Notes under the pieces: generated by a model
What the model was told of the DNA's origin: nothing
Database searches by the model: none
Seen by the model: only the letters and a program-made list of their open reading frames with translations
Part shown: piece after piece, positions 1-5,352 of the stretch
Layout of the letters: each line of letters starts with the position of its first letter
How positions within the stretch are numbered: position 1 is the stretch's first letter
Made by a program: the position numbers and the translations under genes
NCBI GenBank assembly: GCA_021160985.1
Contig: JAGHBN010000138.1
Location: 1-6,282 of the forward strand
From: Thermococcus sp.
GTDB taxonomy: Archaea > Methanobacteriota_B > Thermococci > Thermococcales > Thermococcaceae
DNA length: 6,282 bases
Direction: 5' to 3'

Positions 1-516
1 TACGAGCCTGTGCTTTCCAAGCCTCTCAAGCCTTCCGTCCCATGTTATGACTGTGCCGACCTTGACACCCATCTCCTCGACCTCTTCCTTGCTCTCGGCG
101 CCGATGTCGATGAAGACTTGGTCCCAGGTCGGGGCCTTGCTCCTCTCCTCGGGCTTCTGGATGTGCGGCGGGACGCTTCCACCGACACCGTAGACGAACT
201 CATTCGGGCCGACCCAGACTTTAAACCTCTGGGCTATGAGCGTCCTCGGGTCAACACCGCCAACCGGCGCAACGCGGAGGAATCCGTTCTTCTCTATGTG
301 GGTCACCATGAGACCAATCTGGTCCATGTGCCCCGCGAGCATGACCTTCGGGCCCTTGCCCTTCTTGTGGGCGATAACGTTGCCGAGCTTGTCGACGGTT
401 ATCTCGTCGACGTAGGGCTTGAAGGACTCGATTACAACGTCCCTGACGCCGAGGAACTCGTAGCCAGAAACACCAGGGGCCTCAACAATCTTCTTGAGCA
501 GTTCAAAGTCCACCAT
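1..516 (-). CDS. M42-family metallo-aminopeptidase (TET-type deblocking aminopeptidase), N-terminal half
   Basis: This gene encodes a cytoplasmic zinc- or cobalt-dependent exopeptidase that trims N-terminal residues from peptides; M42 enzymes form self-compartmentalised dodecameric tetrahedra. The 172 visible residues start MVDFELLKKIVEAPGVSGYE, the typical M42 opening. The motif AGHMDQIG at about 61-68 gives the first metal-ligand pair (H63, D65). GGVDPRTL and YGVGGSVPPHIQ, the segment leading into the dimerisation/PDZ-like insert, follow. The protein closely resembles remembered Pyrococcus deblocking-aminopeptidase homologues of about 345 residues, so roughly half is missing past the left edge, including the DDR and EEVG metal and catalytic motifs. 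No signal peptide is seen. The ATG at 516 is chosen because GAGGTGG lies a few bases upstream. The gene has its own promoter and lies 87 bases downstream of the unrecognised gene on the same strand. The family is secure. The exact substrate class is not, because part of the family is annotated as endoglucanase. Confidence 0.93.
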   Translation of the reverse strand, partial: MVDFELLKKIVEAPGVSGYEFLGVRDVVIESFKPYVDEITVDKLGNVIAHKKGKGPKVMLAGHMDQIGLMVTHIEKNGFLRVAPVGGVDPRTLIAQRFKVWVGPNEFVYGVGGSVPPHIQKPEERSKAPTWDQVFIDIGAESKEEVEEMGVKVGTVITWDGRLERLGKHRLV

Positions 517-564
517 TCCAACCACCTCTTTCGTTAAGATTTTCATCTAAATGCTCATGGCCGG

Positions 565-575
565 AATATTTAAGG
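565..575 (-). promoter_or_regulatory. Core promoter (TATA box) of the M42 aminopeptidase gene
   Basis: On the minus strand an AT-rich box reads CCTTAAATATT. It is the only good TATA match in the 87-base gap between the two minus-strand genes. Adding about 25 bases puts the transcript start near 541, a 5' leader of about 25 nt that includes the GAGGTGG ribosome binding site. The purines expected for a BRE are only partly present. This is inferred from archaeal promoter spacing. Confidence 0.55.
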
Positions 576-603
576 TTTTAGGTGGGATTTACATCTGGTT
601 GCC

Positions 604-1200
604 TTAGGGGTAGATCCTAACACCCATTTTATCCTCGCCCTTGTCGTATATCTCACGGATCTTGAAGAGATATGCCGGGGTTCTGCTCCAGTCCCGTGGC
701 TTTTTCGGCCTGTGAAAGATGTCGTGGAGGGCGTTGGTGTACTCCCACACGGGGCCATCCTCGTGTATCTCCACGTTGCATCTGACCTCGTAGGACGTGC
801 TTGGCGGAGTGAAGAAGAGTATCGTTGCCTCTTTCCGCCCCTCAGTTAGGTTTTTCCATGTGTGCTTTTTGGCGAGTTCAAGGGACACTAATTTCGTGAA
901 ATCCACCCGGTCTTTCACGTAGATTTCCTCCAAGAGAAACCTGCCTGCGCTTAGTGGGTTGTATGGCCTCCTGAGCTCTTCCTTCATCTTCTCGAGCGTC
1001 TCCGTAAGAAGCTCTGCCCTGTGTATGAAGCCAACACCCTTGATGGAACCGTTCGCCCCAGCAGGCCCGCAGGTGATTATCGCCGCGTTGTGCCGTGTGA
1101 AACTTATTAGAACCTCCGGGCCAAACTTTCCGCTTAGGAGGCGTTTTATTCCCTCTATCCTCTCCTCGAACGCGTATCTGATAAACTCCTCCGGCATCAT
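604..1200 (-). CDS. Uncharacterised 198-residue protein
   Basis: I do not recognise this protein. It has no signal peptide or membrane segment and mixes charged helices with beta-type segments, so it is probably a soluble cytoplasmic protein. Residues 1-27 look helical. Residues 29-61 alternate hydrophobic strands with a glycine-rich turn (CGPAGANGSIKGVGF), suggesting a small-ligand or nucleotide-binding loop, although no standard P-loop is present. Residues 122-150 contain two probable strands (ATILFFT and EVRCNVEI). A basic, tryptophan-containing stretch (HRPKKPRDWSR) lies at 163-173. The start is one of two adjacent ATGs at 1200 and 1197. GGTGG upstream fits either, with slightly better spacing for 1197. 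The reading frame is uninterrupted, has normal codon use for the region and ends in TAA. It diverges from sfsA, with which it shares a very short promoter region, and precedes the aminopeptidase gene on the same strand without a clear terminator. It is probably real because no frame of similar length on the other strand makes a sensible protein. Confidence 0.82.
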   Translation of the reverse strand: MMPEEFIRYAFEERIEGIKRLLSGKFGPEVLISFTRHNAAIITCGPAGANGSIKGVGFIHRAELLTETLEKMKEELRRPYNPLSAGRFLLEEIYVKDRVDFTKLVSLELAKKHTWKNLTEGRKEATILFFTPPSTSYEVRCNVEIHEDGPVWEYTNALHDIFHRPKKPRDWSRTPAYLFKIREIYDKGEDKMGVRIYP

Positions 1201-1228
1201 GGTCCCACCACATCCGATAGGCCACCAT

Positions 1229-1240
1229 CGTTAAAAGCCC
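1229..1240. promoter_or_regulatory. Single TATA-like core serving both divergent genes
   Basis: The short gap between the unrecognised gene and sfsA holds one AT-rich core. It reads TTAAAAGC on the plus strand and GCTTTTAA on the minus strand. Read rightwards, the transcript start would be near 1260, giving an almost leaderless sfsA message. Read leftwards, behind a purine-rich GGGGGAGGG that could serve as BRE, the start would be near 1209, about 10 bases before the minus-strand ATG. No second TATA candidate is seen. Use in both directions is inferred. Confidence 0.45.
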
Positions 1241-1267
1241 TCCCCCGGATAACCTCTGGGATTGAAA

Positions 1268-1987
1268 ATGACAACCCTGCTGAAACTCAATGTAATTCCC
1301 TGCACCTTTCTCAAGAGGCTCAACCGCTTCGTGGCACTGGTGAAGGTTGATGGTAAGGAGCGGAGGGCTCTCCTAACGAACACCGGCCGGCTTGAGGAGT
1401 TCATGGTTCCGGGGAGGAGGGCATTCTGCACGCCAAAGAGCGGAGGGAAGACCGATTTTGTTCTTATAGCCTTCGAAGACCTTGACGGGAAGGGGGCCAT
1501 AATAGATACCCGGACTCAGGCAAAGGCCTTCGAAAAGGCCGTTGAGCTGAACCTCGTGCCCTGGCTGAGGGACTGCGGGATAAAGCGGAAGGAAGTCCGC
1601 ATCGGGAACTCGCGCCTCGACTACCTCTTCGAGTGCCCCAAAGGTGAAGTCTACGCCGAGATGAAGAGCGCCGTCCTGCGCGGGGGCGAAAGGGGAGAGT
1701 ATGCGATGTACCCGGACTGCCCGAGCATCAGGGGGCAGAAGCACGTCAGAGAACTCATCGAGCTAGCCCGCTCGGGAAAGAGGGCCATGATTTTCTTCAT
1801 AGGTGCTATGCCTGGAGTCGAGAAGTTCAGACCCTATGAGAACGGCGACCCTGAAATAGCGCGCCTTTTGACCGAAGCCAGGGAAGCTGGCGTTGAAATC
1901 CACGCGCTGAGCATCTCGCTCCTGCCCGATGGAAGGGTCGTCCTTGAGAAGCCCAGCCTTGATGCCGAGCTGAGGGAGGATTTTTAA
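1268..1987 (+). CDS. sfsA: SfsA family DNA-binding protein / putative nuclease-fold protein
   Basis: This is a 239-residue member of the SfsA family, named for the E. coli sugar fermentation stimulation protein, a nonspecific DNA binder linked to maltose metabolism. The N-terminal half (1-about 80) is the OB-fold-like part, with the family pattern FLKRLNRFVALV, LLTNTGRLEE and VPGR. The C-terminal half has a PD-(D/E)XK-like pattern: RIGNSRLDYLF with D118, then YAEMKSAVL with E131 and K133, then YPDCPSIRGQKHV. These residues suggest a restriction-endonuclease-like fold that may bind or cut nucleic acid. Length is normal for the family (about 230-240). ATG 1268 is preferred. An in-frame TTG at 1262 would add two residues and neither has a strong ribosome binding site, which fits a nearly leaderless transcript. 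The stop codon overlaps the promoter of the following TOPRIM gene, in the same direction 49 bases on. Family assignment is firm; the archaeal role is unknown. Confidence 0.93.
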   Translation: MTTLLKLNVIPCTFLKRLNRFVALVKVDGKERRALLTNTGRLEEFMVPGRRAFCTPKSGGKTDFVLIAFEDLDGKGAIIDTRTQAKAFEKAVELNLVPWLRDCGIKRKEVRIGNSRLDYLFECPKGEVYAEMKSAVLRGGERGEYAMYPDCPSIRGQKHVRELIELARSGKRAMIFFIGAMPGVEKFRPYENGDPEIARLLTEAREAGVEIHALSISLLPDGRVVLEKPSLDAELREDF

Positions 1988-1990
1988 AGG
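1981..1990 (+). promoter_or_regulatory. Core promoter (TATA box) of the TOPRIM-xerA operon
   Basis: The sequence TTTTTAAAGG overlaps the TAA stop of sfsA. A start about 25 bases downstream of its centre falls near 2010, leaving a leader of about 27 nt before ATG 2037. It allows the two downstream genes to be transcribed independently of sfsA. It is inferred from sequence and spacing. Confidence 0.5.
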
Positions 1991-2008
1991 CCTCGCCCTA
2001 TTTTCAAA

Positions 2009-2022
2009 GGGGTAACGACCCC
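2009..2022 (+). other. Short inverted repeat in the TOPRIM 5' leader
   Basis: GGGGT-AACG-ACCCC is a perfect 5-bp inverted repeat with a 4-nt loop. It sits at the predicted transcript start and three bases before the GAGGTG ribosome binding site (2025-2030). As RNA it could form a small GC-rich hairpin at the 5' end. As DNA it could be a weak operator half. It is short enough to occur by chance. Confidence 0.3.
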
Positions 2023-2036
2023 GTGAGGTGATGGGA

Positions 2037-2960
2037 ATGGCCATAGTTGACGTTAGAATCCTGGTGGAAGGTGCTAGCGACGTTGAGGTCGTAAGCAAAG
2101 CCCTTCAGGGCCTGGCCCTGGGGAGTGAATACAACATCACGGTTTCTTCAATAATACCGACGACGAACGTTGAGATTGCAAAGAGCGCTGCGGCCGGTGC
2201 TGACCTGCTCATCATAGCCACCGATGCCGACAGGGTTGGAAGGGACCTTGCGGAGAGGCTTTTCAACGAGCTAAGTGAGATGGTTGGCAAAATTGAGAGA
2301 ATGAAGCTCCCACTCGGTCACGACCTGGAGCACGTTGATGTGGAGCTTGTCAGGAAAGAGCTCAAGAACACGCTTGTCAGAGCGGGTCTCAAAAGCCTTC
2401 AGATTCTCCCCGAGTACGTTAGCCTTAGGACTCAGGCCCTTGACCTTAAGGGCAGATACGAAAACTTGATGGAGGAGTACCAGCGCCTTAAAGAGGAATA
2501 CGAGTCCCTCAAATCCTCATATGAAGAGCTCCGGGCCGAGAAGGAGAGGCTGGCTGAGGAAAACGAAGGTCTGAGGACACTCCTTGAGAACGCCAAGAAT
2601 GTATATTCTCTTGAAGAGGCCTGGAAATCCCTGTTCCCGGCAGAGCCAGTTCCGGATGAGGAGATAATTTCCCTTGCCGTTCAGAGACTTGGGCTGGCGG
2701 GCAAGGTAATCGTCGGCCAGGGATACGTCTTCACGGAGGACAAGACCATTTTGGACGAGCTTTTGAGGACGATCTATCTCAGCCTCTGTATAAAGGGGGA
2801 AGAACCTCCGAGCCCAGAGGCCCAAGGGGAGAATAAAGCGGGAGCCAGCGAAGAGCCCAAAGAAGCCGAGGTTGAGGTTCGGGAGGAGAAGCCCTCTGAA
2901 GAACCTGAAGAAAAGGAAGTAAAGCCCGATACCTTTGAAAGCTTCATACAGGGGCTCTAA
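2037..2960 (+). CDS. TOPRIM-domain coiled-coil protein (COG4026-like), putative nuclease or DNA-processing protein
   Basis: The 307-residue protein has three parts. Residues 1-about 85 form a TOPRIM domain with all acidic metal ligands visible: E11 in LVEGASD, and D63 and D65 in ATDADRVGRDLA. This is the Mg-binding set of primases, topoisomerases, RNase M5 and RecR. Residues about 134-190 are a heptad-rich coiled coil (LKGRYENLMEEYQRLKEEY and following), suggesting dimers. Residues about 196-252 form a small globular segment. From about 254 the chain is acidic, low in complexity and probably disordered, ending in DTFESFIQGL. It matches the description of the archaeal family of coiled-coil proteins with a TOPRIM domain and possible nuclease activity; its biochemistry is unknown. 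ATG 2037 is chosen over GTG 2028 and ATG 2031 because GAGGTG at 2025-2030 lies six bases upstream. The stop is one base from the ATG of xerA, so the two are probably translationally coupled. Confidence 0.9.
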   Translation: MAIVDVRILVEGASDVEVVSKALQGLALGSEYNITVSSIIPTTNVEIAKSAAAGADLLIIATDADRVGRDLAERLFNELSEMVGKIERMKLPLGHDLEHVDVELVRKELKNTLVRAGLKSLQILPEYVSLRTQALDLKGRYENLMEEYQRLKEEYESLKSSYEELRAEKERLAEENEGLRTLLENAKNVYSLEEAWKSLFPAEPVPDEEIISLAVQRLGLAGKVIVGQGYVFTEDKTILDELLRTIYLSLCIKGEEPPSPEAQGENKAGASEEPKEAEVEVREEKPSEEPEEKEVKPDTFESFIQGL

Positions 2961-2961
2961 T

Positions 2962-3798
2962 ATGGAGGAAGTCATTGAGGAGTTTGAGACGTACCTCGAT
3001 CTCGAAGGCAAAAGCCCCAACACGGTTAGGATGTACTCGTATTACGTGAGGAGATACCTCGAATGGGGCGGGAAGCTGAGTTCCCGCTCTGCCCTACGTT
3101 TTCTTGCAAAGCTCAGAAAGGGGGGCTATTCAAACAAGAGCCTAAACCTCGTTGTTCAGGCGTTGAGGGCCTACTTCCGCTTTGAAGGCTACGATGAGGA
3201 GGCCGAGAAGCTGAAACCGCCGAAGGTTCCAAAGAGCCTCCCCAAGGCTCTGACCAGGGAGGAAGTCCGGAAGTTACTCTCTGTTATTCCCCCGACCCGG
3301 AAGAGGGACAGGCTCATCGTTCTGCTCCTCTATGGTGCCGGTCTTCGGGTGAGTGAGCTCTGCAACCTGAAGAAACAGGATATAGATTTTGAGAGGTCGT
3401 TGATCGTTGTGCGGGGCGGAAAGGGCGCCAAAGACCGGGTTGTCCCGATACCTGCATTCCTTCTGAACGAAATTAGCTCTTATCTCGAAATGAGGGACGA
3501 TGACAGCGAGTATCTGCTTGTTGAGGAGAAGCGTGAAAAGAAGGACAGGATTTCCACAAAGACGGTCTGGTACCTGCTAAGGAAATACGGCGAGCGTGCA
3601 GGGGTGAAGGTTACGCCGCACATGCTCCGACACAGCTTCGCGACCCACATGCTCGAAAACGGCGTTGACATAAGGGCCATCCAGGAGCTCCTCGGCCACT
3701 CAAACCTCTCAACGACTCAGATTTACACCAAGGTCACCGTTGAGCACCTGAGGAAGGCCCAGGAGAAAGCGAGGCTGATTGAGGGGCTGATGGAGTAG
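2962..3798 (+). CDS. xerA: Tyrosine site-specific recombinase XerA (chromosome dimer resolution)
   Basis: XerA cuts and rejoins DNA at dif sites to resolve chromosome dimers; the Pyrococcus abyssi enzyme acts without an FtsK partner. This 278-residue protein matches that type in length and sequence. Residues 1-about 80 are the SAM-like core-binding domain (EEVIEEFETYLDLEGKSPNT). Residues about 95-278 form the catalytic domain with a full set of active residues: R129 (GAGLRVSEL), K154 (RGGKGAKDR), H220 and R223 (HMLRHSFATHM), H246 (LLGHSN) and nucleophile Y255 (TQIYTKV). It is therefore predicted active. ATG 2962 is chosen. The frame extends to a TTG at 2935 inside the TOPRIM gene, but homologues begin near this ATG. 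The only ribosome-binding signal is a weak AGGGG near 2950-2954, consistent with coupling to translation of the TOPRIM gene. It converges with pfkC. No dif site is recognised in the window, and no other integrase or mobile-element gene is nearby, supporting a housekeeping role. Confidence 0.94.
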   Translation: MEEVIEEFETYLDLEGKSPNTVRMYSYYVRRYLEWGGKLSSRSALRFLAKLRKGGYSNKSLNLVVQALRAYFRFEGYDEEAEKLKPPKVPKSLPKALTREEVRKLLSVIPPTRKRDRLIVLLLYGAGLRVSELCNLKKQDIDFERSLIVVRGGKGAKDRVVPIPAFLLNEISSYLEMRDDDSEYLLVEEKREKKDRISTKTVWYLLRKYGERAGVKVTPHMLRHSFATHMLENGVDIRAIQELLGHSNLSTTQIYTKVTVEHLRKAQEKARLIEGLME

Positions 3799-3802
3799 AG
3801 AT

Positions 3803-3858
3803 GGTGCACTGTGCTGTACCGATATTTAAAAGCATTTGGTCCGCTGTGCTGTACCAAA
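3803..3858. repeat. Two tandem 12-bp repeats, each inside an inverted repeat
   Basis: The 12-mer CTGTGCTGTACC occurs exactly at 3809-3820 and 3844-3855, 35 bases start to start. In both copies GGT lies three bases upstream, so the common unit is GGT-N3-CTGTGCTGTACC. Copy 1 can fold as GGTGCA/TGTACC (one G-U pair) around CTGTGC. Copy 2 can fold as TTTGGT/ACCAAA (3835-3840 with 3853-3858) around a 12-nt loop. The unit fills most of the 72-base gap between the convergent genes xerA and pfkC, and a TATA-like ATATTTAAAAG lies between the copies. Its function is unknown; possibilities are a terminator pair, an operator or a recombination site. Confidence 0.6.
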
Positions 3859-3860
3859 AA
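3856..3860 (-). terminator. Probable T-run terminator of pfkC
   Basis: Read on the minus strand, TTTTT occurs 11 bases after the pfkC stop codon, within ATATTTTTGG. Archaeal intrinsic termination depends mainly on such T-runs. A second run (CTTTTAAAT) follows about 25 bases later. The inverted repeats lie downstream of the first run, so a bacterial-type stem before T-run order is not present. Confidence 0.4.
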
Positions 3861-3870
3861 TATTGGGTGT

Positions 3871-5250
3871 TCAGAGCTCCCCCTTCTCCTTCAACATTGC
3901 GAGGTAGCTCGTGAAGGCCCCCGCAGAGATTGTGTCACCGAGACCAACCGTTGAGACGGGGTTCTTTACAAGCCTCGTCGGGATTATGACCACCTTGTAC
4001 TCCCTTGTTCTCAGGCGCCTCTTTGCCTCTTCGAAGCGCAGCTTAACGTATTCGCCGCGCTCGTTGTAGGAAACCTTCATCCCAACCTTGACGTCCTCGG
4101 GCGAGCGAATGTCTCCGAGGGAGGCTCTGGCGGCTGCGAGTGTCGTTGCCATCTCAAGGCTTTTCCTGAGCTCTTCTTCGCTGAGGGGGTTGTCGGCGTG
4201 AGTGATGTACATGATGTAGTAAATCGTGTGTATCTGGAGAACCTCGAGGTTCATTTCGTCTATGAGTATCTTTCCACCGAGAACCGTGTCCTCAATGCGG
4301 TTGTAGGTGAAAATTCTCTCCGAGAGCTTTGGATAACCGAGGGCGTTGAGCACGTGGGCTATCTCGGACTCGTCCATTCCCACGCTGTCGACTAGCGGGA
4401 AGAGGTTGTAGATGACCTTTTTCCTGAGCTCGCGGTTCTGTATTGAGGCGAATTCTAGATGCACTTTCAGGTTTCTGTGCCTCTTAAGCAGCATTATGTC
4501 CTCCTTGGCCTGCTTCAGGTAGTAGTTGGCGTCCTTCCCGTCCGAATATCGCAGTTTAATCCCCTGATAGCCGGAAAGGATGGCGCCATCAACCGTCTCA
4601 CCGATTATGGGGAGGAACTTCTTGAGGCTCTCTTCGGTATAAATCCTTATGCTGTCAAACCTTGCAGAAACGATGAAGCGGCCGGAAAACGGCACCTCAA
4701 TCCTCTCTTCTCCAAGTTTGAAGGTTCTTCCTGCGCGGAACTCGAAGATGCGGTTCACCTTTATCGGATCCCCCTCCCTGTAGGCCTCGCGGGGGTGCTT
4801 GAAAACGAGGCGGCCGTCCTCAACCACGGGATAGAACAGGTTGGGCCTCGGCACAAACATCTCGGCCTGCTTCTTCGCCAGGTGGGGGGTGTACACGAGC
4901 ACCTTTCTGAAGTCGAGGTTTGCCAGAAGGTTGGCTATGATTCCAGCCTGGCCGCCCATCCTCTCAACGTCGTACTTGAAGCGGGAATCAAACCACGAAT
5001 GAAGCTCCTCGTTTACGAGCGGGACGGCCATGGGCTTCCCCGTCTTCAGGGCGTGCACGAGCCTTGCCACGAAGTCGATGGGTTCTTCAATCTGTCTCGG
5101 GTATTCGTCCATTTTTCGCCTAACTGCCTCGGCCCCGAATTCGTCTATGAGCTTTTGGACCGTCTTCCCGTCCAGATAGACTATTGCATCAACGTTCGTG
5201 TTGTATGCGGTATAAATAGCGAGTTCCCTTGCCTTGTCGAGGAGCTCCAT
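3871..5250 (-). CDS. pfkC: ADP-dependent phosphofructokinase
   Basis: The enzyme phosphorylates fructose 6-phosphate to fructose 1,6-bisphosphate with ADP rather than ATP as donor, yielding AMP. It is the committed step of the modified Embden-Meyerhof pathway of Thermococcales and acts in the cytoplasm. The 459-residue protein has normal family length (about 450-465) and a ribokinase-like fold. Visible hallmarks are YNTNVDAIV near 16-24 (sugar-binding Asp 21), GGQAGIIANLL at 99-109, VHLEFASIQ near 263-271, VGMDESE at 290-296, and NPVSTVGLGDTISAG at 430-444 with the anion-hole glycines and catalytic base D439. It closely matches remembered Thermococcus and Pyrococcus phosphofructokinases rather than ADP-glucokinases. 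ATG 5250 is supported by GGGTGAT upstream. Promoter elements and a glycolytic motif in the leader imply maltodextrin-responsive control by TrmBL1. It lies downstream of the racemase-like gene on the same strand with a 102-base gap and its own promoter. Confidence 0.97.
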   Translation of the reverse strand: MELLDKARELAIYTAYNTNVDAIVYLDGKTVQKLIDEFGAEAVRRKMDEYPRQIEEPIDFVARLVHALKTGKPMAVPLVNEELHSWFDSRFKYDVERMGGQAGIIANLLANLDFRKVLVYTPHLAKKQAEMFVPRPNLFYPVVEDGRLVFKHPREAYREGDPIKVNRIFEFRAGRTFKLGEERIEVPFSGRFIVSARFDSIRIYTEESLKKFLPIIGETVDGAILSGYQGIKLRYSDGKDANYYLKQAKEDIMLLKRHRNLKVHLEFASIQNRELRKKVIYNLFPLVDSVGMDESEIAHVLNALGYPKLSERIFTYNRIEDTVLGGKILIDEMNLEVLQIHTIYYIMYITHADNPLSEEELRKSLEMATTLAAARASLGDIRSPEDVKVGMKVSYNERGEYVKLRFEEAKRRLRTREYKVVIIPTRLVKNPVSTVGLGDTISAGAFTSYLAMLKEKGEL

Positions 5251-5254
5251 TTTG

Positions 5255-5271
5255 TATCACCCTCAGTGAGT
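5255..5271 (-). promoter_or_regulatory. Thermococcales glycolytic motif (TGM), TrmBL1/Tgr operator
   Basis: On the plus strand the site reads TATCAC-CCTCA-GTGAGT, against the known consensus TATCAC-N5-GTGATA: ten of twelve defined bases match, with the last two differing. It lies about 23 bases downstream of the pfkC TATA box, across the predicted transcript start and leader, and its intact half doubles as the GGTGAT ribosome binding site. In this family a site downstream of the TATA box goes with repression of glycolytic genes, relieved by maltose or maltotriose, whereas gluconeogenic genes carry it upstream for activation. Confidence 0.75.
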
Positions 5272-5293
5272 ACTACTTAGAAATGACAGTCAA

Positions 5294-5309
5294 ATTTTAA
5301 AAGGCTTTC
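5294..5309 (-). promoter_or_regulatory. pfkC: Core promoter (BRE and TATA) of pfkC
   Basis: On the minus strand a purine-rich BRE (GAAAGCC, 5303-5309) is followed by the TATA box TTTTAAAAT (5294-5302). Counting about 25 bases gives a transcript start near 5273 and a leader of about 23 nt. This is the clearest archaeal promoter in the window. Confidence 0.7.
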
Positions 5310-5323
5310 GGATGGGCTGGACG

Positions 5324-5352
5324 AAAAATTTGAAGAAGTTTGGAAAAGAAAT
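5324..5352 (-). terminator. Possible T-rich terminator of the racemase-like gene
   Basis: Directly after the stop codon the minus strand reads ATTTCTTTTCC (5352-5342), and then TTTTT at 5328-5324, just before the pfkC promoter. Two T-rich tracts would suit archaeal intrinsic termination and would separate the two tandem genes. No stem is seen. Confidence 0.35.

Noticed and set aside
10..537. Open frame of 175 codons on the plus strand
   Set aside because: It is antisense to the M42 aminopeptidase, which gives the clear family match, and it has no sensible promoter.
2935..2961. XerA start at the upstream TTG
   Set aside because: It would add nine residues encoded within the TOPRIM gene. XerA homologues begin near the ATG at 2962, and that start gives a normal coupled arrangement.
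2517..3023. Open frame of 168 codons on the minus strand
   Set aside because: It runs antisense through the coiled coil and acidic tail of the TOPRIM protein. Such Glu/Lys-rich coding DNA gives open Phe/Leu-rich frames on the other strand, which is what is seen.
2962..3798. XerA as an integrase of an integrated element
   Set aside because: There is no tRNA target, flanking direct repeat, plasmid or virus gene, and sequence and length match the chromosomal XerA rather than SSV- or plasmid-type integrases.
3799..3870. dif site for XerA next to its gene
   Set aside because: The Pyrococcus dif is a 28-bp site with two arms rich in ATATAA/TTATAT around a short centre. Nothing here or elsewhere in the window resembles that.
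4459..5280. Long open frame (273 codons) on the plus strand
   Set aside because: It lies antisense to pfkC, whose catalytic motifs, promoter and operator are clear. The translated product resembles no family and has the composition of a complementary-strand frame.
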